Part shown: positions 1 to 12,259 of the stretch, piece after piece
Numbering within the stretch: position 1 is the stretch's first letter
Layout: each line of letters opens with the position of its first letter
Assembly (NCBI GenBank): GCA_950106755.1
Contig: OX467082.1
Span: 12,090,001 to 12,154,000, forward strand
Reading direction: 5' to 3'
From: Climacium dendroides
Taxonomy: Eukaryota > Streptophyta > Bryopsida > Hypnales > Climaciaceae
DNA length: 64,000 nt
Translations under genes and position numbers: made by a program
Notes under the pieces: generated by a model
Seen by the model: the letters and a program-made list of their open reading frames with translations, nothing else
The model's database searches: none
Told to the model about the DNA's origin: nothing

Positions 1-270
1 AAATGTTCATGTAAGTCGTATAATGTTCACTAGTCTTCAGTGCGATTTAGTTCTCTATTTCTGCATCATGGAAGACTAAATCGTCAGTGGTTTCAGACTT
101 GTCAATTCAACAAATTGAATGAAGTTCATAGAACTAGAGACTCTACTCCTGGGATACAGTTCTCAGTTCGACGAAGTTTTGTTGAACTTGTTTGATCTGG
201 AATGTGTGAAACTGGCTATTATCAATAGAGACGCTACTGATTCAAATTTATCTTTGAACTCATCACACAG
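1..270 (+). other. Intron or 5' flank of glutamate decarboxylase; nothing coding seen
   Basis: No segment here resembles the N-terminal half of glutamate decarboxylase. The stretch ends in a good splice acceptor (AG at 269-270) directly before the first recognised exon, so at least its end is intron. The missing upstream exons must lie outside the window. Confidence 0.6.
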
Positions 271-2118
271 GTGGTTTGGGAGAAATTTGCATCCTATTTT
301 GAGGTGGAACTGAGGGATGTGAAGTTGAGAGAAGACTTTTACGTGATGGACCCTGAGAAAGCAGTTGAGCTCGTGGACGAGAACACCATCCTCGTATGCA
401 CTACCTTCGGCTCCACGTACAACGGCCAATTTGAAGATGTGAAGAAGCTGAATGATCTTTTGGACAAGAAAAATGCCGAGAATGGGTGAGTACTTGAGCT
501 GCATTGAGTTACTGAAGTTTAAGTACGGGTGAATCGAATGAATTACACCATGAATAGACGTTGACAAGTTTTTTTTTCCAAAGTTTCCATCTCAAATCGT
601 GTTGTTTTCAAGGGTAGCATCCCTTGGAACCTGTTCAGTATCAAAAATGGCTGCCTCCATATCACAAGGAGATGAAAGAAAACATTCAGGGACAAAGTAT
701 ACTAATACAAAGAAGAATTAAGCCCTACATGTTTGAACAATAGAAAATTGTTTAGAAAGTTACTAAAATCAACTGTTATTTTCCAAATTGGGCTTTCGAT
801 TTTTAGCATTGTGCACTTGGGGGCTAATATTCAAGCATGTCATATGGTGCATGAAGGTGGAACGTAGGGATACATGTGGACGCAGCCAGTGGAGGATTCG
901 TTGCACCGTTCGTCTACCCCGACATCGAGTGGGACTTCAGGCTGAAATGGGTGAAGAGCATCAACGTTAGCGGCCACAAATATGGGCTTGTTTATCCAGG
1001 AATTGGATGGGTCATCTGGCGCAGCCAGGAAGAATTACCGGAGGAGCTAGTGTTTCATATCAACTACCTCGGCACCGACCAACCAACATTTACTCTCAAT
1101 TTCTCAAAAGGTACTGACGACATCTCTCATAATCCATCACCTCACTTTAGCGTAATGGCGGCTCTTTGGAAATGGAAGTGGCAGCTTCACGTGTTTGAAA
1201 AGTGCTTACCTTCTTGTTCACATTCTGACAAACTCGGGGGTGGCATCGCAGGAGCTAGCCAGGTGATAGCCCAGTACTATCAAATGATACGTCTCGGATA
1301 CGAGGTAAAGATCAACTTCTCCAACAACTTGTGTTGAGTACAAATTACCTGTAATGTCTAAAACTTAATCCCAAAAAAACTAGGAGACTCAAATTCAACT
1401 AAGTGGCAGCTTAGAACACTTCAAACGGATTTTTTTTCATCCCGGTAGCATAAAATATGACCTCATCTGACTTATTAATTTTCACAATATGATGAATCGA
1501 ATTGGGCATTCTCAAAACCTCGAATCCTTGCTCAATCTACAAGACAAAATGAATGAATTTACACTGAAGTTAATTAGGTCTGACATTAAGTGACTCCAGG
1601 GCTACAAGAAGGTGATTACCAACTGCGTCGACAACGCCAAAAAACTATCCGACGCCATCTCCTCCATCGGCAAGTTCAAGCTCCTCTCCAAACCCGTCGG
1701 CGTCCCTCTCGTCGCCTTCTCCTTGTTGGACGACAGCGAGTACGACGAACACGACATCGCCGACAACCTCAAACGCTACGGCTGGACCCTCCCCGCGTAC
1801 ACCATGGCGCCCGATGCACAGAACGTTACGCTCCTGCGCGTGGTGGTGCGGGAAGATTTTAGCACCGGTCTGGTGGACAGGCTGGTGACGGACATTAAGC
1901 GCGTGCTGGCAATGTTGGAGGCCCAGCCTGCCAAGAGACTGGAGCGAGCGGAGCACGCGAAAGCAGGGCAAAAGCAATCGAGGGGGAAAGAGAGGCGGGA
2001 TGAGGCAGAGAAGGCGCACGGGAAGGGGGTGTCTGTGTTTGATGAGAAGCATAATAAGCAAGGACACTTCAATGTGCACAAGAAGCATGGGTTGCACAAA
2101 TCCAATGGTGTTTGCTGA
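271..2118 (+). CDS. GAD: Glutamate decarboxylase, 3' half (four exons, 5' partial)
   Basis: PLP-dependent enzyme converting cytosolic glutamate to GABA and CO2. Exons, joined by GT-AG introns in consistent phase, are 271-485, 857-1110, 1252-1304 and 1600-2118: 1041 bases, 346 residues plus TGA. Exon 1 has the [13 protein letters not shown] and [15 protein letters not shown] blocks. The exon 1/2 join restores a G-W before [10 protein letters not shown]. Exon 2 holds the PLP-lysine motif [14 protein letters not shown] and [18 protein letters not shown], all hallmarks of plant GAD. Exon 4 ends the fold with [24 protein letters not shown] and VVREDFS. The N-terminal half of a usual ~500-residue GAD is off the left edge. 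After the conserved domain comes a basic tail of about 75 residues rich in Lys, Arg, Glu and His, without the Trp usually found in the calmodulin-binding tail of seed-plant GADs, ending in NGVC. Calmodulin control is therefore uncertain. Confidence 0.95.
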
Positions 2119-2154
2119 AGAAGCTCGCCACCGCCAAACTTTTTGCGACTGTGA

Positions 2155-2392
2155 AGATCGAATCCGGAACCCTAATGCAAAGTATGTAGAATCTTCCGAG
2201 AAGGAATGCAGAATTCGGAACCCTAACGCAGAGTATACAGAGTCTCCGAGTAGGAATGCAAAATCCTGAACCCTGATGCGGAGTATACAGAATCTTCGAC
2301 TAAGCATGCAGAATCCAAAACCCTTATAAGCAGAGTACATAGGTTCTTCGACTCAGAATCTGGGATCCGAAACCCTAATGCAGAGTAACTTA
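2155..2392 (+). repeat. About five tandem ~51-bp units in the GAD 3' region
   Basis: Imperfect units containing GAACCCTAATGCAGAGTAT followed by AGAATCTTCGA recur at about 2160, 2212, 2263, 2312 and 2365, starting some 40 bases after the GAD stop. They are probably transcribed as 3' UTR. Divergence between units is moderate, so the expansion is not recent. Confidence 0.8.
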
Positions 2393-2638
2393 TTAGGTTT
2401 CAAACTCTTGCAACCGAGGTTGCAACTGTAATCTTTGTTACATGCACTTTGAGTTTATATTCAGACTTCTTTAATATCACCTTCTGTAATATCACATCCC
2501 TTGGTGTAGCACTCTGTTTAATTACCATGTGAATCATTGGCTTAAGAAATAGCAAAAAGACCTCCCTTTTTCACATCAAAATTTTGAAAATAAATAGATG
2601 CATTTCTATCCTATGTCATCTATTGGACACTAAATAAG

Positions 2639-2802
2639 TCAATCACCAATTTCGAGGATGAATAGTTGCATTTGTATCCTATTAAAAGGATTCTATGTCA
2701 TCCATTGGATACTAAACAAGTCAATCACCAATTTCGAGAATGAATAGTTGCATTTGTATCCTATTAAAAGGATTCTATGTCATCCATTGGATACTAAACA
2801 TC
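2639..2802 (+). repeat. Tandem duplication, 82-bp unit, in a dispersed repeat family
   Basis: Units 2639-2720 and 2721-2802 are almost identical (TCAATCACCAATTTCGAG...GATACTAAAC). Related sequence recurs nearby (about 2560-3230) and in opposite orientation at 4.95-5.17 kb and 8.83-9.35 kb (TGCAACTATTCATCC, GGGGAGGTCTTGTA). This marks a dispersed, probably transposon-derived family. Confidence 0.75.
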
Positions 2803-3239
2803 CGTATCAACATTTAATCCTTAAACAACATGTCAAGTCACCACAGAAATCATCTATTTGGATAGCGTGTGAATTGTTGGCTTAAAAAAATGAAAAAGCA
2901 TGCATTGGGAGATAAGCAATTATAGAAGATGTTTCCTTTTTCTATAGAACTTGGAGGATGAATAGTTGCACTTTTGTCTTGTATGGAGAGATTTTTTGTC
3001 ATTCATCAACCAAAAAATGGTTGCCATGTCGTTTAAGGGTTGAGGATTAATCCTAAAAGGACAAATTAGTGACCGTGGAAATCATCTCTTTAGTTATTAT
3101 GTGAATCATTTACTTCAAAATTTTCAAAAGTACTCATTGGAAGTAGAAGACCTCTCCTTTTTACAACAAAATTCAATGAATAGTTGCACTTTTGTCCCAC
3201 TAGAAGGATTATCCATTAGAGATCCAATGGCCTTGTTGA

Positions 3240-6200
3240 TGTCTAAAGGTTTCCACCTTGAAAGGTGGGGCCATGACTACGGATTCAATCCTCCTAATCC
3301 TTCACTTTATTTGCTACCATTTTCACTTTGCAATTTTCGCATACATAATAAAATCTGCAAATTTTGAATTCTTATTTGCAATCAAAGACCCCAAATGAGC
3401 TTGGGTAAAGAACATGGAATTAATACAACTCGAAATAGGGGACTTCTTTTTTAGAATTACCCAACATTCACCCTGCATGGCCCACTTTATGGGACATATG
3501 GGTTTAATATCCTGCCCAAAAAACACCTTGACCAACTTCATAACTTTTGCATACGGTACCCAAATGTTGCATTCTTTGGTGTGTTAGAACCTCCTTTCAC
3601 TTGCCAAAAAAATATATATGGAAATTTGAGCATTCTAATAATAGTAACCAACTAGGCACAGTAGCAAATGAAGTAGCAGTTTTGCAGGTACCTTAAACCT
3701 TCAGTTGGTGGAAATTAAGAAGATTGGATGTGCAGTGTGGTTTTCAAGGAACATGGGCACATGGCAAGGCACAATTGAGAAGCACCTTGAGCTGGAGCTT
3801 GTAACAAGCAAGTGCTGCACATTACCCCTGACATGACCCGGCGCAACAGACTAATAAAAGTGTCCAATGGATGATAAAGAATCTTTCTATGGTAGAAGTA
3901 TTACCTACAGTAGAAGTACCTAAATGTGACACTTATTTAAGATTTTCAGATCTTGAGGATATGTAAAGAGTAAAACAATGTGTGCTTGTTAGGAAAATGG
4001 TTTAGGAAACCAATTAAATTGGTTTTGTATTTTTTTGAGCTTGTATGAATATAATACAAATTGGTGAAAACAAGTGCGTAGATGTACCTATTGTGAACAA
4101 TAGACTAACATAAAAGTGGGCATGGAAACACAAAAGCAATAGACCCTAAGCTTGCATCACAAAATTTAAATCCTACAATTTGTCACTAACAGTTATCATG
4201 TGGTTATAGTTGTTTCATGGGCTCACATGTTAATTACAATTTATTGCATCATTACGATGCATTACTTTGCATCATTACGATGCAGTTGCAAGTAATACAT
4301 TGTAACAATGCAATAACGATGTAAAATAATGCATTGTAATGATGCGATAAATTGTAATTAATGTGCGAAACCATGAAACCATGATAACCACATGATAACT
4401 GTTGACAAACCGTAGGGTCTAAACTTTATGATGTGTACATCACACTTGTTTTGTTGGTTGATACAAAATCCAACCCCATTAGTGTAACATATTTATGGAA
4501 ACTCATGTGTTAGCAATGGATCCAACCACACTTTAATTTAGGGCTTATTCTAAGTGTTGATAAATGACTGTTGTTATATTTAGGTACACATACCTTATTT
4601 TGGACAATCCCCTTGTGATGGCTTCATAAGGTGACCTATTGTCAATAATAGTTGGATGCACTATTCATTGAAAAAGATCATTTGTTTGTACCTTCTCATC
4701 CACTCATCTCTCTTTCCTCATTGCTTAAAGAGAAGTGCCAAAGCTAACTGTAATAAATGAGTCCATGAGATCAAAATGGCTCTAAATGAAAAATCCACAT
4801 TTATATTAAATAAAATATTAATTCTTGAAAGAAAAAAATCATTGTTTTTTGCATTCTTTTTCATCCTTATGTTTGCACACATTGAGTTACATTTCTCATT
4901 GAATTTCCCATATCCTACAAGTTGAAATGCTTAGGTTATCATAAATAGGTACTTCTACTTTAAGTAAGACAAAAGTATAGATGTTCTCTTTGAAATTTTG
5001 TGTGAAAAAGGGGAGGTCTTGTACAGTAGTTGAACCTCAAATGAATGCTCTTGGAATCTCAGGGGGGTTTTAACACTAAATAATTCACATCATATCTAAA
5101 ACGATGATTTCCATGGTGACCAAGCCAATGTTTGAGGATTAACCTTAGCCTTACTCGGCCTTATCACACATCTAGTTAGCTAAAAATTATTGGATTCCAA
5201 AATGAATTCCAAGTGAGAATTGGTAAGGAAATACAATTTTTTCATCTATTTTTTGGGTACTCATCTTTTCTAATACAATGTACACATCATTCATGGAAAT
5301 AAATTAAATTGGTAGTCTATAGCTATTTTTTATTTTCTTCATTATGTTATTTAAGAAAAATAGAATACATAGGTATAGTCTATTTTAGCTCTTTTATTTT
5401 TTCCTGAGACTTGATTTTGGCTTTCAAAATTCTTATGTTTTTATAAAAGAATGAAAAATGAAGCTTTTCAAGGCCAGCTTAAACTTTACTTGAATTTTTT
5501 TGCATCCCTAAAATGAATATTTTATTGTAGTTTGAAGTTGAGTGTTTATAACTATGTTGATTTCTTAATATAAAATGATATAGCATATGAAAGAAAAAAA
5601 CAAAATTTAATGCAGCTTTTATATGAAGTATCTGAAACTTATTGAAACAATAGGGGCTTTGTACACATGTAGCCCTATCTTTGCTAAAATTTGTATTATG
5701 TATGTGAATGGTTTATCTACAAACAACCCATAATTACCTTTTCCATGTATCCAATGGTACTTAAGTATTCACCATTAAAGAAATCCCATAATTTTTCAGA
5801 TTTTTATTTCTCAAAACATAATTACTATGAAGTTTTTAGCTGAAGATTCTTTCCACCCATTTTTGTTTATTTTATAATATTCTAGATGATGTTGTACATC
5901 CATGTTGAAATTTGTATAATTTTCAAAACTAATTCTCTATCTGATAGGAGCTAATAATTTTCTTTATAAATTCACAATAAGTTCATGCACAGAGGTTTGA
6001 AAACTTTATCATTTATAAAAGACATGATTGGGCTTTCATCTTTGCAAAATAAATTAAAATATTTCATTCATATACATTGGAAAATTGAACATATAGAATA
6101 TTAGGTTTTGAAATTCAACTACTTGATCATAGTCCAGTCCTTTTAGAGTTCACCTTGGACCACTTGAGAGGACTCCTTGAATCTTTTGATTGATTTCAAG

Positions 6201-8774
6201 AATTTCTCTAGGATGGAAAATAATGTTTTTCATCCAGTGTTTTAAAAAGAAGTTGCTTCAATTCATTTTCAATAAATGGTGATCGGTTTTTTTCCCTTGT
6301 GATATTTTATTAACTTTCCAAAATTTTAAAAATGGCAAATCCACAAATCACCACGTAGTGTATTTTGGCAAATTTATGTTTCTTTCTTGGTATCTAGATT
6401 TTAGTCATTAAAATGATCTTTCAAAATTTGAGACTAACTAACAAAATGAAGCTTATTAAGTCTAATTTCTACTTCAATTTGAAAATATGAAAAATTCTTG
6501 AAATTGAATTTTTTTATTACAATTTTTAACTTAGGGACAATAAATATAGAAGGTTGATTTTATAATTTTTGAATAACCCTATACATTGATTTGTATCACA
6601 ATATTTTACACCATAATGTACACCTATACAAAAAAATTCAAAAAAAAATTCAATCATATAGTCTATACATAATTGCAATATATAGTTGCAATATAGGATT
6701 ATACATAACATGGTATAACCACACAATGGTTTCCCCATATGGAAAAGATATTATACCTCCTTTGATGCTTGGAAGAAATTATTAGATAAATCAAGGTTTG
6801 AGGTTGGTTGAAGAGCGATGTAATAGTTGTATATATAAAGAGGAACTTTGAAGTTTGAAAAAGTGGTTACTAGTTTGTCCTTTTAGGGATAAAGTAGAAC
6901 AACTCAATACCATCAATCACCCAATTATAACATCTATTGGATCCTCCTATTTGCATCAGTCATCCACCCACGCTTTACCAATTTAGTCCCAACAAACTTT
7001 GAAAAATCACAAAAAATTCATTTCTTGTTGAAATGTCTTCATTCTACTTGTAAAATAGCTTCTCTCTAACTTTTCAATTTAAAAAAAAAATGTGAGTTGA
7101 CAAATAGCTTCTCTAAGGAACCTAGATAGCAAAGTTGGGTAATAATAGGTTGATCTACCTTAATCCCTAAATGCCCAACCAACCATCATTCATTTAAAAT
7201 TTTAAGCTCATTTTGGTGTGGGCAATTAAATCCCTTTGACCATTTAAAAAAATATATGGGCAATTTTGAAAGTTAACTATTGGAAGCTTTCATTTTTCAC
7301 TAAAAAAGGTAAATATTTGATCTTTGAGAGGTCCTCAAATGCATATATGTACCATTAGTAAGTGTAAAGCTTGCCAAGTTTACCTCATTTTCTGACTTTG
7401 AGCAAAGTTTGTCAATAAGATCACATGATTTTTACCATTAAGAATTTAAGTACACAAGTGTTGATTTGGAGTTATTTGCAATTTCTACTTATAAAAAAAT
7501 TACATTTCAACAATTTCAAGGTAGATTATGTAATGAGTTTGATAGCTCTTCATTTAAACTTAAGGTTTTTGGATGTGCATTTTAGTGTACTAACACAATT
7601 TTTAGTTATTCATGTCACCTCCAATCCTTCAAAACTTTTATTTGCAAATTTTTCAAATATTGTGGGAAAGGACAACATACTAAAAATAGCATACTTACAT
7701 TTCTCTTGTTATAATCTCATACTTCCTATGCATTTTTACACTCAAAATTGGAATACACACTAATAAGAAAATTCTTTAACCCCTAAAGGACCTATGTTCC
7801 CTTTGAAGACAAAATGGATTTTGGGCAAGTTCCTATGATGTCAATTTTTAGTGAAACTTTTTGAAACTTTCTTATAAGATAGAAAAATCTCTTAGCTTTA
7901 AGTGAATATAATTTATATTTCAATTGGTGACTAAAGGGAAAAGTATTACTGTCCTCAATATAATTTTCATGTCACCAAGTAGAAAAGAAATTCACAATTT
8001 TTTTTAATTAAATTAATTTTTTTATTTTTATTATGTATCATATATTATCTACAAGTGAAGATTTGATTCATTCCATTTGGATTAGTAATGTGAAAGTTAT
8101 GAACAATCTTGTTTTATTGACAATTTAAGTATTTTCTCAAAAAATAATTGATAGGATTCATTTTTTAATGCAATTTTCATGTTTTTTCAAGTAACATTAT
8201 TTGAAAAGTTTAAGTTTGCTTTTTAGAACGATCTCACCATTGGAATTATTGTATTTCAATCCCATCTTAGAGCTACTAACAATTTAACTTTTCTTTTCAA
8301 TCTTGGACCTACTTCTACTTATCAGTTTTTTAAAGAATGAAAATCAAGCATTTTGTTTTGAAATTTTTTCCTAGACTTTCAACTCAATTCTTCAACAGAA
8401 AAATTTTAACCCAATGTTCACAATGCAAAAGATTTCCACAAGTGGTGGTCAAAGTCATCTAAAATTGCAAGCGAGTATTCAAAAAAAATTCCACTTTGAA
8501 TGCTAATATCTACCAATATGTGTGGTCAAACTTCATGAAATTTTTATCACATGATCTCATACAAGTAAAGTACAAGACCTTATGGTTAGATTCTAAAAGA
8601 ATTAATTTTTTAGTTTTCTTCAGTGAACGCAATAGAAATGACAATTTCAAGTGGTTTTTGATACCAAAATGGGCTTGGTCTATAGGGGATAAACATCTAC
8701 ATAGTTAGATTTTGAAAAAAAAACTATTTGCTTCATTAGGAATAACTATAAGCCTACATTCATTTTTTTATAGG
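3240..8774. other. AT-rich gene-free stretch
   Basis: No convincing coding region in either strand. Open frames are short, AT-biased and lack recognisable domains. The region holds one foldback element (4.14-4.43 kb) and a reversed copy of the 2.6-kb repeat family near 4.95-5.17 kb. Nothing else stands out. Confidence 0.6.
4140..4427. mobile_element. Foldback MITE-like element, ~290 bp
   Basis: The left half (AGACCCTAAG..., AACAGTTATCATGTGGTTAT, TTAATTACAATTTATTGCAT) is the imperfect reverse complement of the right half (ATAAATTGTAATTAAT, ATAACCACATGATAACTGTT, GTAGGGTCTA). The arms exceed 100 bp with a short centre of repeated GCATCATTACGATGCA. No coding capacity. I could not fix a target-site duplication, so the superfamily is open. 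Confidence 0.75.
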
Positions 8775-9345
8775 AAAAACACACTTTAAAATTATATATA
8801 ATTGTTCAATATACCATTAAGGTCAATATACTATTAGGACTAAGGATGCTCTTAGGGGTTAACTTATAAACGACATTGCGGCCATTTTTTGGTCAATGAA
8901 TGACAAAGAATCTCTCCATGTAAGATAGAAGTGCAACTATTCATCCTTGAAATTTTACATGAAAAGGGGAGGTCTTGTATAGTAATTTTCAAATTTCCAA
9001 TGAGTGCTTTTTTACATTTTTTTAAACCAACAATTATGCAAACAAATGATTTCCATGAAAAACACACTTCAAAATTATATATTGTTCAATATATCATTAT
9101 GGTCAATATACTGTTAGGACTGAGGATGCTCTTAGGGGTTAACTTATAAATGACATTGCAGCCATTTTTTGGTCAATGAATGACAAAGAATCTCTTCATG
9201 TAAGATAGAAGTGCAACTATTCATCCTCGGAATTTACATAAAAAGGAGAGGTCTTGTATAGTAATTTTCGAATTTCCAATGAGTGCTTTTGCATTTTTTT
9301 TCAAACCAACAATTCACACGATATGCAAACAAATGATTTCCATGG
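8775..9345. repeat. Tandem duplication of a ~283-bp unit
   Basis: Copies 8775-9057 and 9058-9345 both run from AAAAACACACTT through GGTCAATATACT, AGGATGCTCTTAGGGGTTAAC and GGGGAGGTCTTGTATAGTAA to ATGATTTCCATG, with a few percent divergence. Parts match, inverted, the repeat family at 2.6-3.2 kb. Confidence 0.85.
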
Positions 9346-9360
9346 TGACCAGCTCGTTGT

Positions 9361-9565
9361 TTAACCCCTCAACGTCACAATGGACGTTTTTTGGACGTTC
9401 AGAGTTCATGAATTTCTCCAAGATGTTGTTCATCAATTAGTATAATCTACAAAATCGGGACAGTGGACTCTCTTGAAATTTGAACCTTAGGTTCATCAAG
9501 TAGTTAGCATGTGGATTCAACAGTGAAGTCCTCAGTGAATCACGAAATTTCTCATTAGGGGTTAA
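9361..9565. mobile_element. MITE-like element with TTAACCCCT ends
   Basis: Starts TTAACCCCTCAACGTCAC and ends in AGGGGTTAA, giving 9-bp perfect terminal inverted repeats over 205 bp. It shares sequence with the element at 18260-18528 (CGTCACA.TGGACGTTTTTTGG, GTGGA.TCTCTT, TTCATCAAGTAGTTAG). The two are dispersed copies of one non-coding family. Confidence 0.7.
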
Positions 9566-9743
9566 AAGGTTAAGTGTAACTTGGACTTGGCAACAACCCA
9601 ACTAAGGTTACACTGGAAGTAGGTAGACTCAGCAGTTCACGCATCATGGCCTGGCCACAGGTATCTAACGTGCGCAACTTACCATACAGTACTGATACCT
9701 TCCCCAATGCTGAACATGCTGTTAGCAATGGGACTGCCTAGCA

Positions 9744-12259
9744 AAGTAGGAGGTCCATCAGAAAGCGCCATTTAAAGGTCTGATAACTAATTCTAGGAGG
9801 TTATGGTTAAAAAAAAAAAAGTTAATTTTTATCGAAAGATAAATGGAATTGGCATCTGACCCAAGTCGTTTCATGTTTTTTGGAGCTTCGAGGAATTAGT
9901 TATGAATTTTTGGAAGTTGAAATGTAAGTGGTCTGATGCTTGGGTTTTGAGAAGTGCCTTTGTCATAAAATGTACACTATTTGTATGTTGTTGTGGTGCA
10001 CAAAGAAAGCAAAATGTACCTTTGTGTTAAAGGATGCATTTGGAGCCCAAGTGCTTTATAAATGTGAACCTCCTACCTCATGAATTAAACTTGGAAATGC
10101 ATCCCAAAACACATTCCAAAATACATACATCGAATCTTTTTTCAAGTAATCGGGTGATTTTGGTCATATTGGGATGGATAATGGGATGAATAGGGGTAGA
10201 AGGAAAATCTTGAGTTACAAGGTACTTGTTAAAAAGACACTTTTTACTAATTTATATATTTATTATTAGTAGTTTAGTTAAAATTTCATATTTTCTTGTT
10301 GGTAAGTGAAAGAAGGTTCTAACACACCAAAGACTACACCATTTGGATACCTTATACAAAAGTTATTGAAGGTCAAAATTGCTTTGGGTAGATGTCCTAA
10401 AATTGTTTTCTTAATATAGATATATATTTATTTTGGAGATGTACATGGAGTAAAGATGGTGGTTTTAGACAAGGTATGTTTATTGGGGTGTCCACCTTAG
10501 TGACCAAAACCCAGGTACCTCGACATTTTGAGTGTGTAAAATTATCATGGAGAGTAAATATTTTGATGATTTGAATCATGGACGTTCAAAAAAAATACTA
10601 TGATCATGTTAGGTAAGTACCATGGCTAACCCTTATAGGATGTACTCTATGTTGGTTTCCTTTGAAGAGAGAAGGAAATTGAATTGGGTTGATGACTTTT
10701 GGGGGTTATTTAGGCAACATACTTTCAAAACTTATAAAAATTTCATACTTAGTCAAGAATATCTAATTTCAAAAGAATCCTAAAAGAAAGACTAGTTTCT
10801 ATATATTTAATGAAAAAATTAGAACATTGTGAACAAAGAATTATTTTGTTGTTGAGCACATGGTCTTAGGATGCATTATTTATAAGTTAACCAATGAACC
10901 AAAAATTCTCATCTCCGTTATGTTTTTAGAATTTCAAGTTGTACAGTAGGAATTCCATCAAAAGCACTCGGGCTCTAAAAGCATCCTCCCTTGCAAAGGT
11001 ACATTTTTTTTTTTCATTGCAAACTATGTACCTTTAAAGAGGTGGACTAGTTTTCAATGACCACTATGTTTCAACTTCAAAAACCCATAATTAATTCCAT
11101 GAAGCTCCAAAAAATATGAAAAGGCTTGATATAAAATCCAATTTCATTTGTGTTTTAAAGAAAAAATTTACTGAAAAATATTTCAAGAAGTTTAACTTCC
11201 CCCAATTAAATGGGCACTTTATGGACCTCCAAAGTGAACTTCCATAAATCAATAACCTCTTTAGAGTGATATCATTCCTTTAGCTTGGATGCATTGAAAA
11301 TGTACAAAATAAGTTTAAGAAAAACTTTTATTGAATTGGGAATCCAGATGTCAATTTGGTGAACATGGCTTCAATCCAAGAGTGTCATAAAATTGCAACC
11401 TAATAAAATGATCTTCAAGCATCATTAATGTTAGAACCCCTCTCTAATATAATATTCTCCTCTTTTAGTCCTAGGGCTATTACTTCAAAAAAGTTCTATT
11501 ATATTGTACACACCCACCATATACATCCTCACTTACATACTAGTATAGAGTACCTTACATGAAGATCAGATTTAATAGAAATTAAGAATTTAAGATAGTT
11601 TTTTTATTGGTTTGGTTTGGTTTCTTGTGTTGAGATCTCTTGAACTATGCGTCCCTAGTCATGTGCTTGGTAGTGTTGGAAAGCCCTTAGAGAAGAAGGG
11701 TGCATAGGCTTTGTTTTGTGACGTTTGAACCCACAACGTGCAAATTATTGAATTTTGAAGGTTTTATGAGTTCAAAAATTAGAAAATTACTTATACTTAC
11801 ATTTTTGTTGTGGCAATGGCATAAGGCACGCTAAGGTTGGAGGCTCTAAAATGGCTCATGCTCTAAAATGGCTTAAGCTCTAAAATGGCTTAAGCTCTAA
11901 AATGGCTCATGCTCTAAAATGGCTTAGGCTCTAAAATGGCTCATGCTCTAAAATGGCTTAGGCTCTAAAATGACTCACTTCTTTAAATGTACACTATTTG
12001 TACATGCTTTTTTTCATAGCCTTCAACAATGTACAACTAGTGTACATTTTAGGAGGTGAGTCATTTTAGAGCCCTATTTCAAAATTCTATAACTAATTCC
12101 ACAAAGCTCCAAAAAATATGAAACGACTTGGGTTAGATGTCAATTCCACTTTTTTCCCAAGGAGAATTTACTGAAAAACATTTCAAAACGTTTCATCTCC
12201 CCAAAATTCAGTTCCAGCCGTCAGATGGTCCATTTATGGACCTCCTACCTTAGTAGGAA
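9744..12259. mobile_element. Inverted-repeat element, ~2.5 kb, arms ~250 bp
   Basis: The segment 9744-9990 (AGTAGGAGGTCCAT, CTGACCCAAGTCGTTTCAT, TTTTGGAGCTTCG, AAATGTACACTATTTGTA) is the diverged reverse complement of 12015-12259. A third copy in the right-hand orientation lies at about 11030-11240. The interior is AT-rich with no recognisable gene, so it is either a non-autonomous transposon or nested copies of one repeat. No target duplication was identified. Confidence 0.6.
11843..11978. repeat. Minisatellite: eight 17-bp units
   Basis: Eight contiguous units of GCTCTAAAATGGCTYAD fill exactly 136 bases, with only CAT/TAA/TAG third-triplet variants and a final GACTCAC. A single inverted unit lies at 12057-12074, and matching inverted tracts (TGTACACTATTTGTACA and GTACAACTAGTGTACA) lie between. 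The array therefore grew from one arm of a hairpin. Confidence 0.9.

Noticed and set aside
163..567. Minus-strand 134-codon open frame over the first GAD exon
   Set aside because: Antisense shadow of the GAD coding sequence.
2290..2365. TCTTCGACT motifs in the GAD 3' repeat as element B palindromes
   Set aside because: Only a half-site; the opposite arm is absent.
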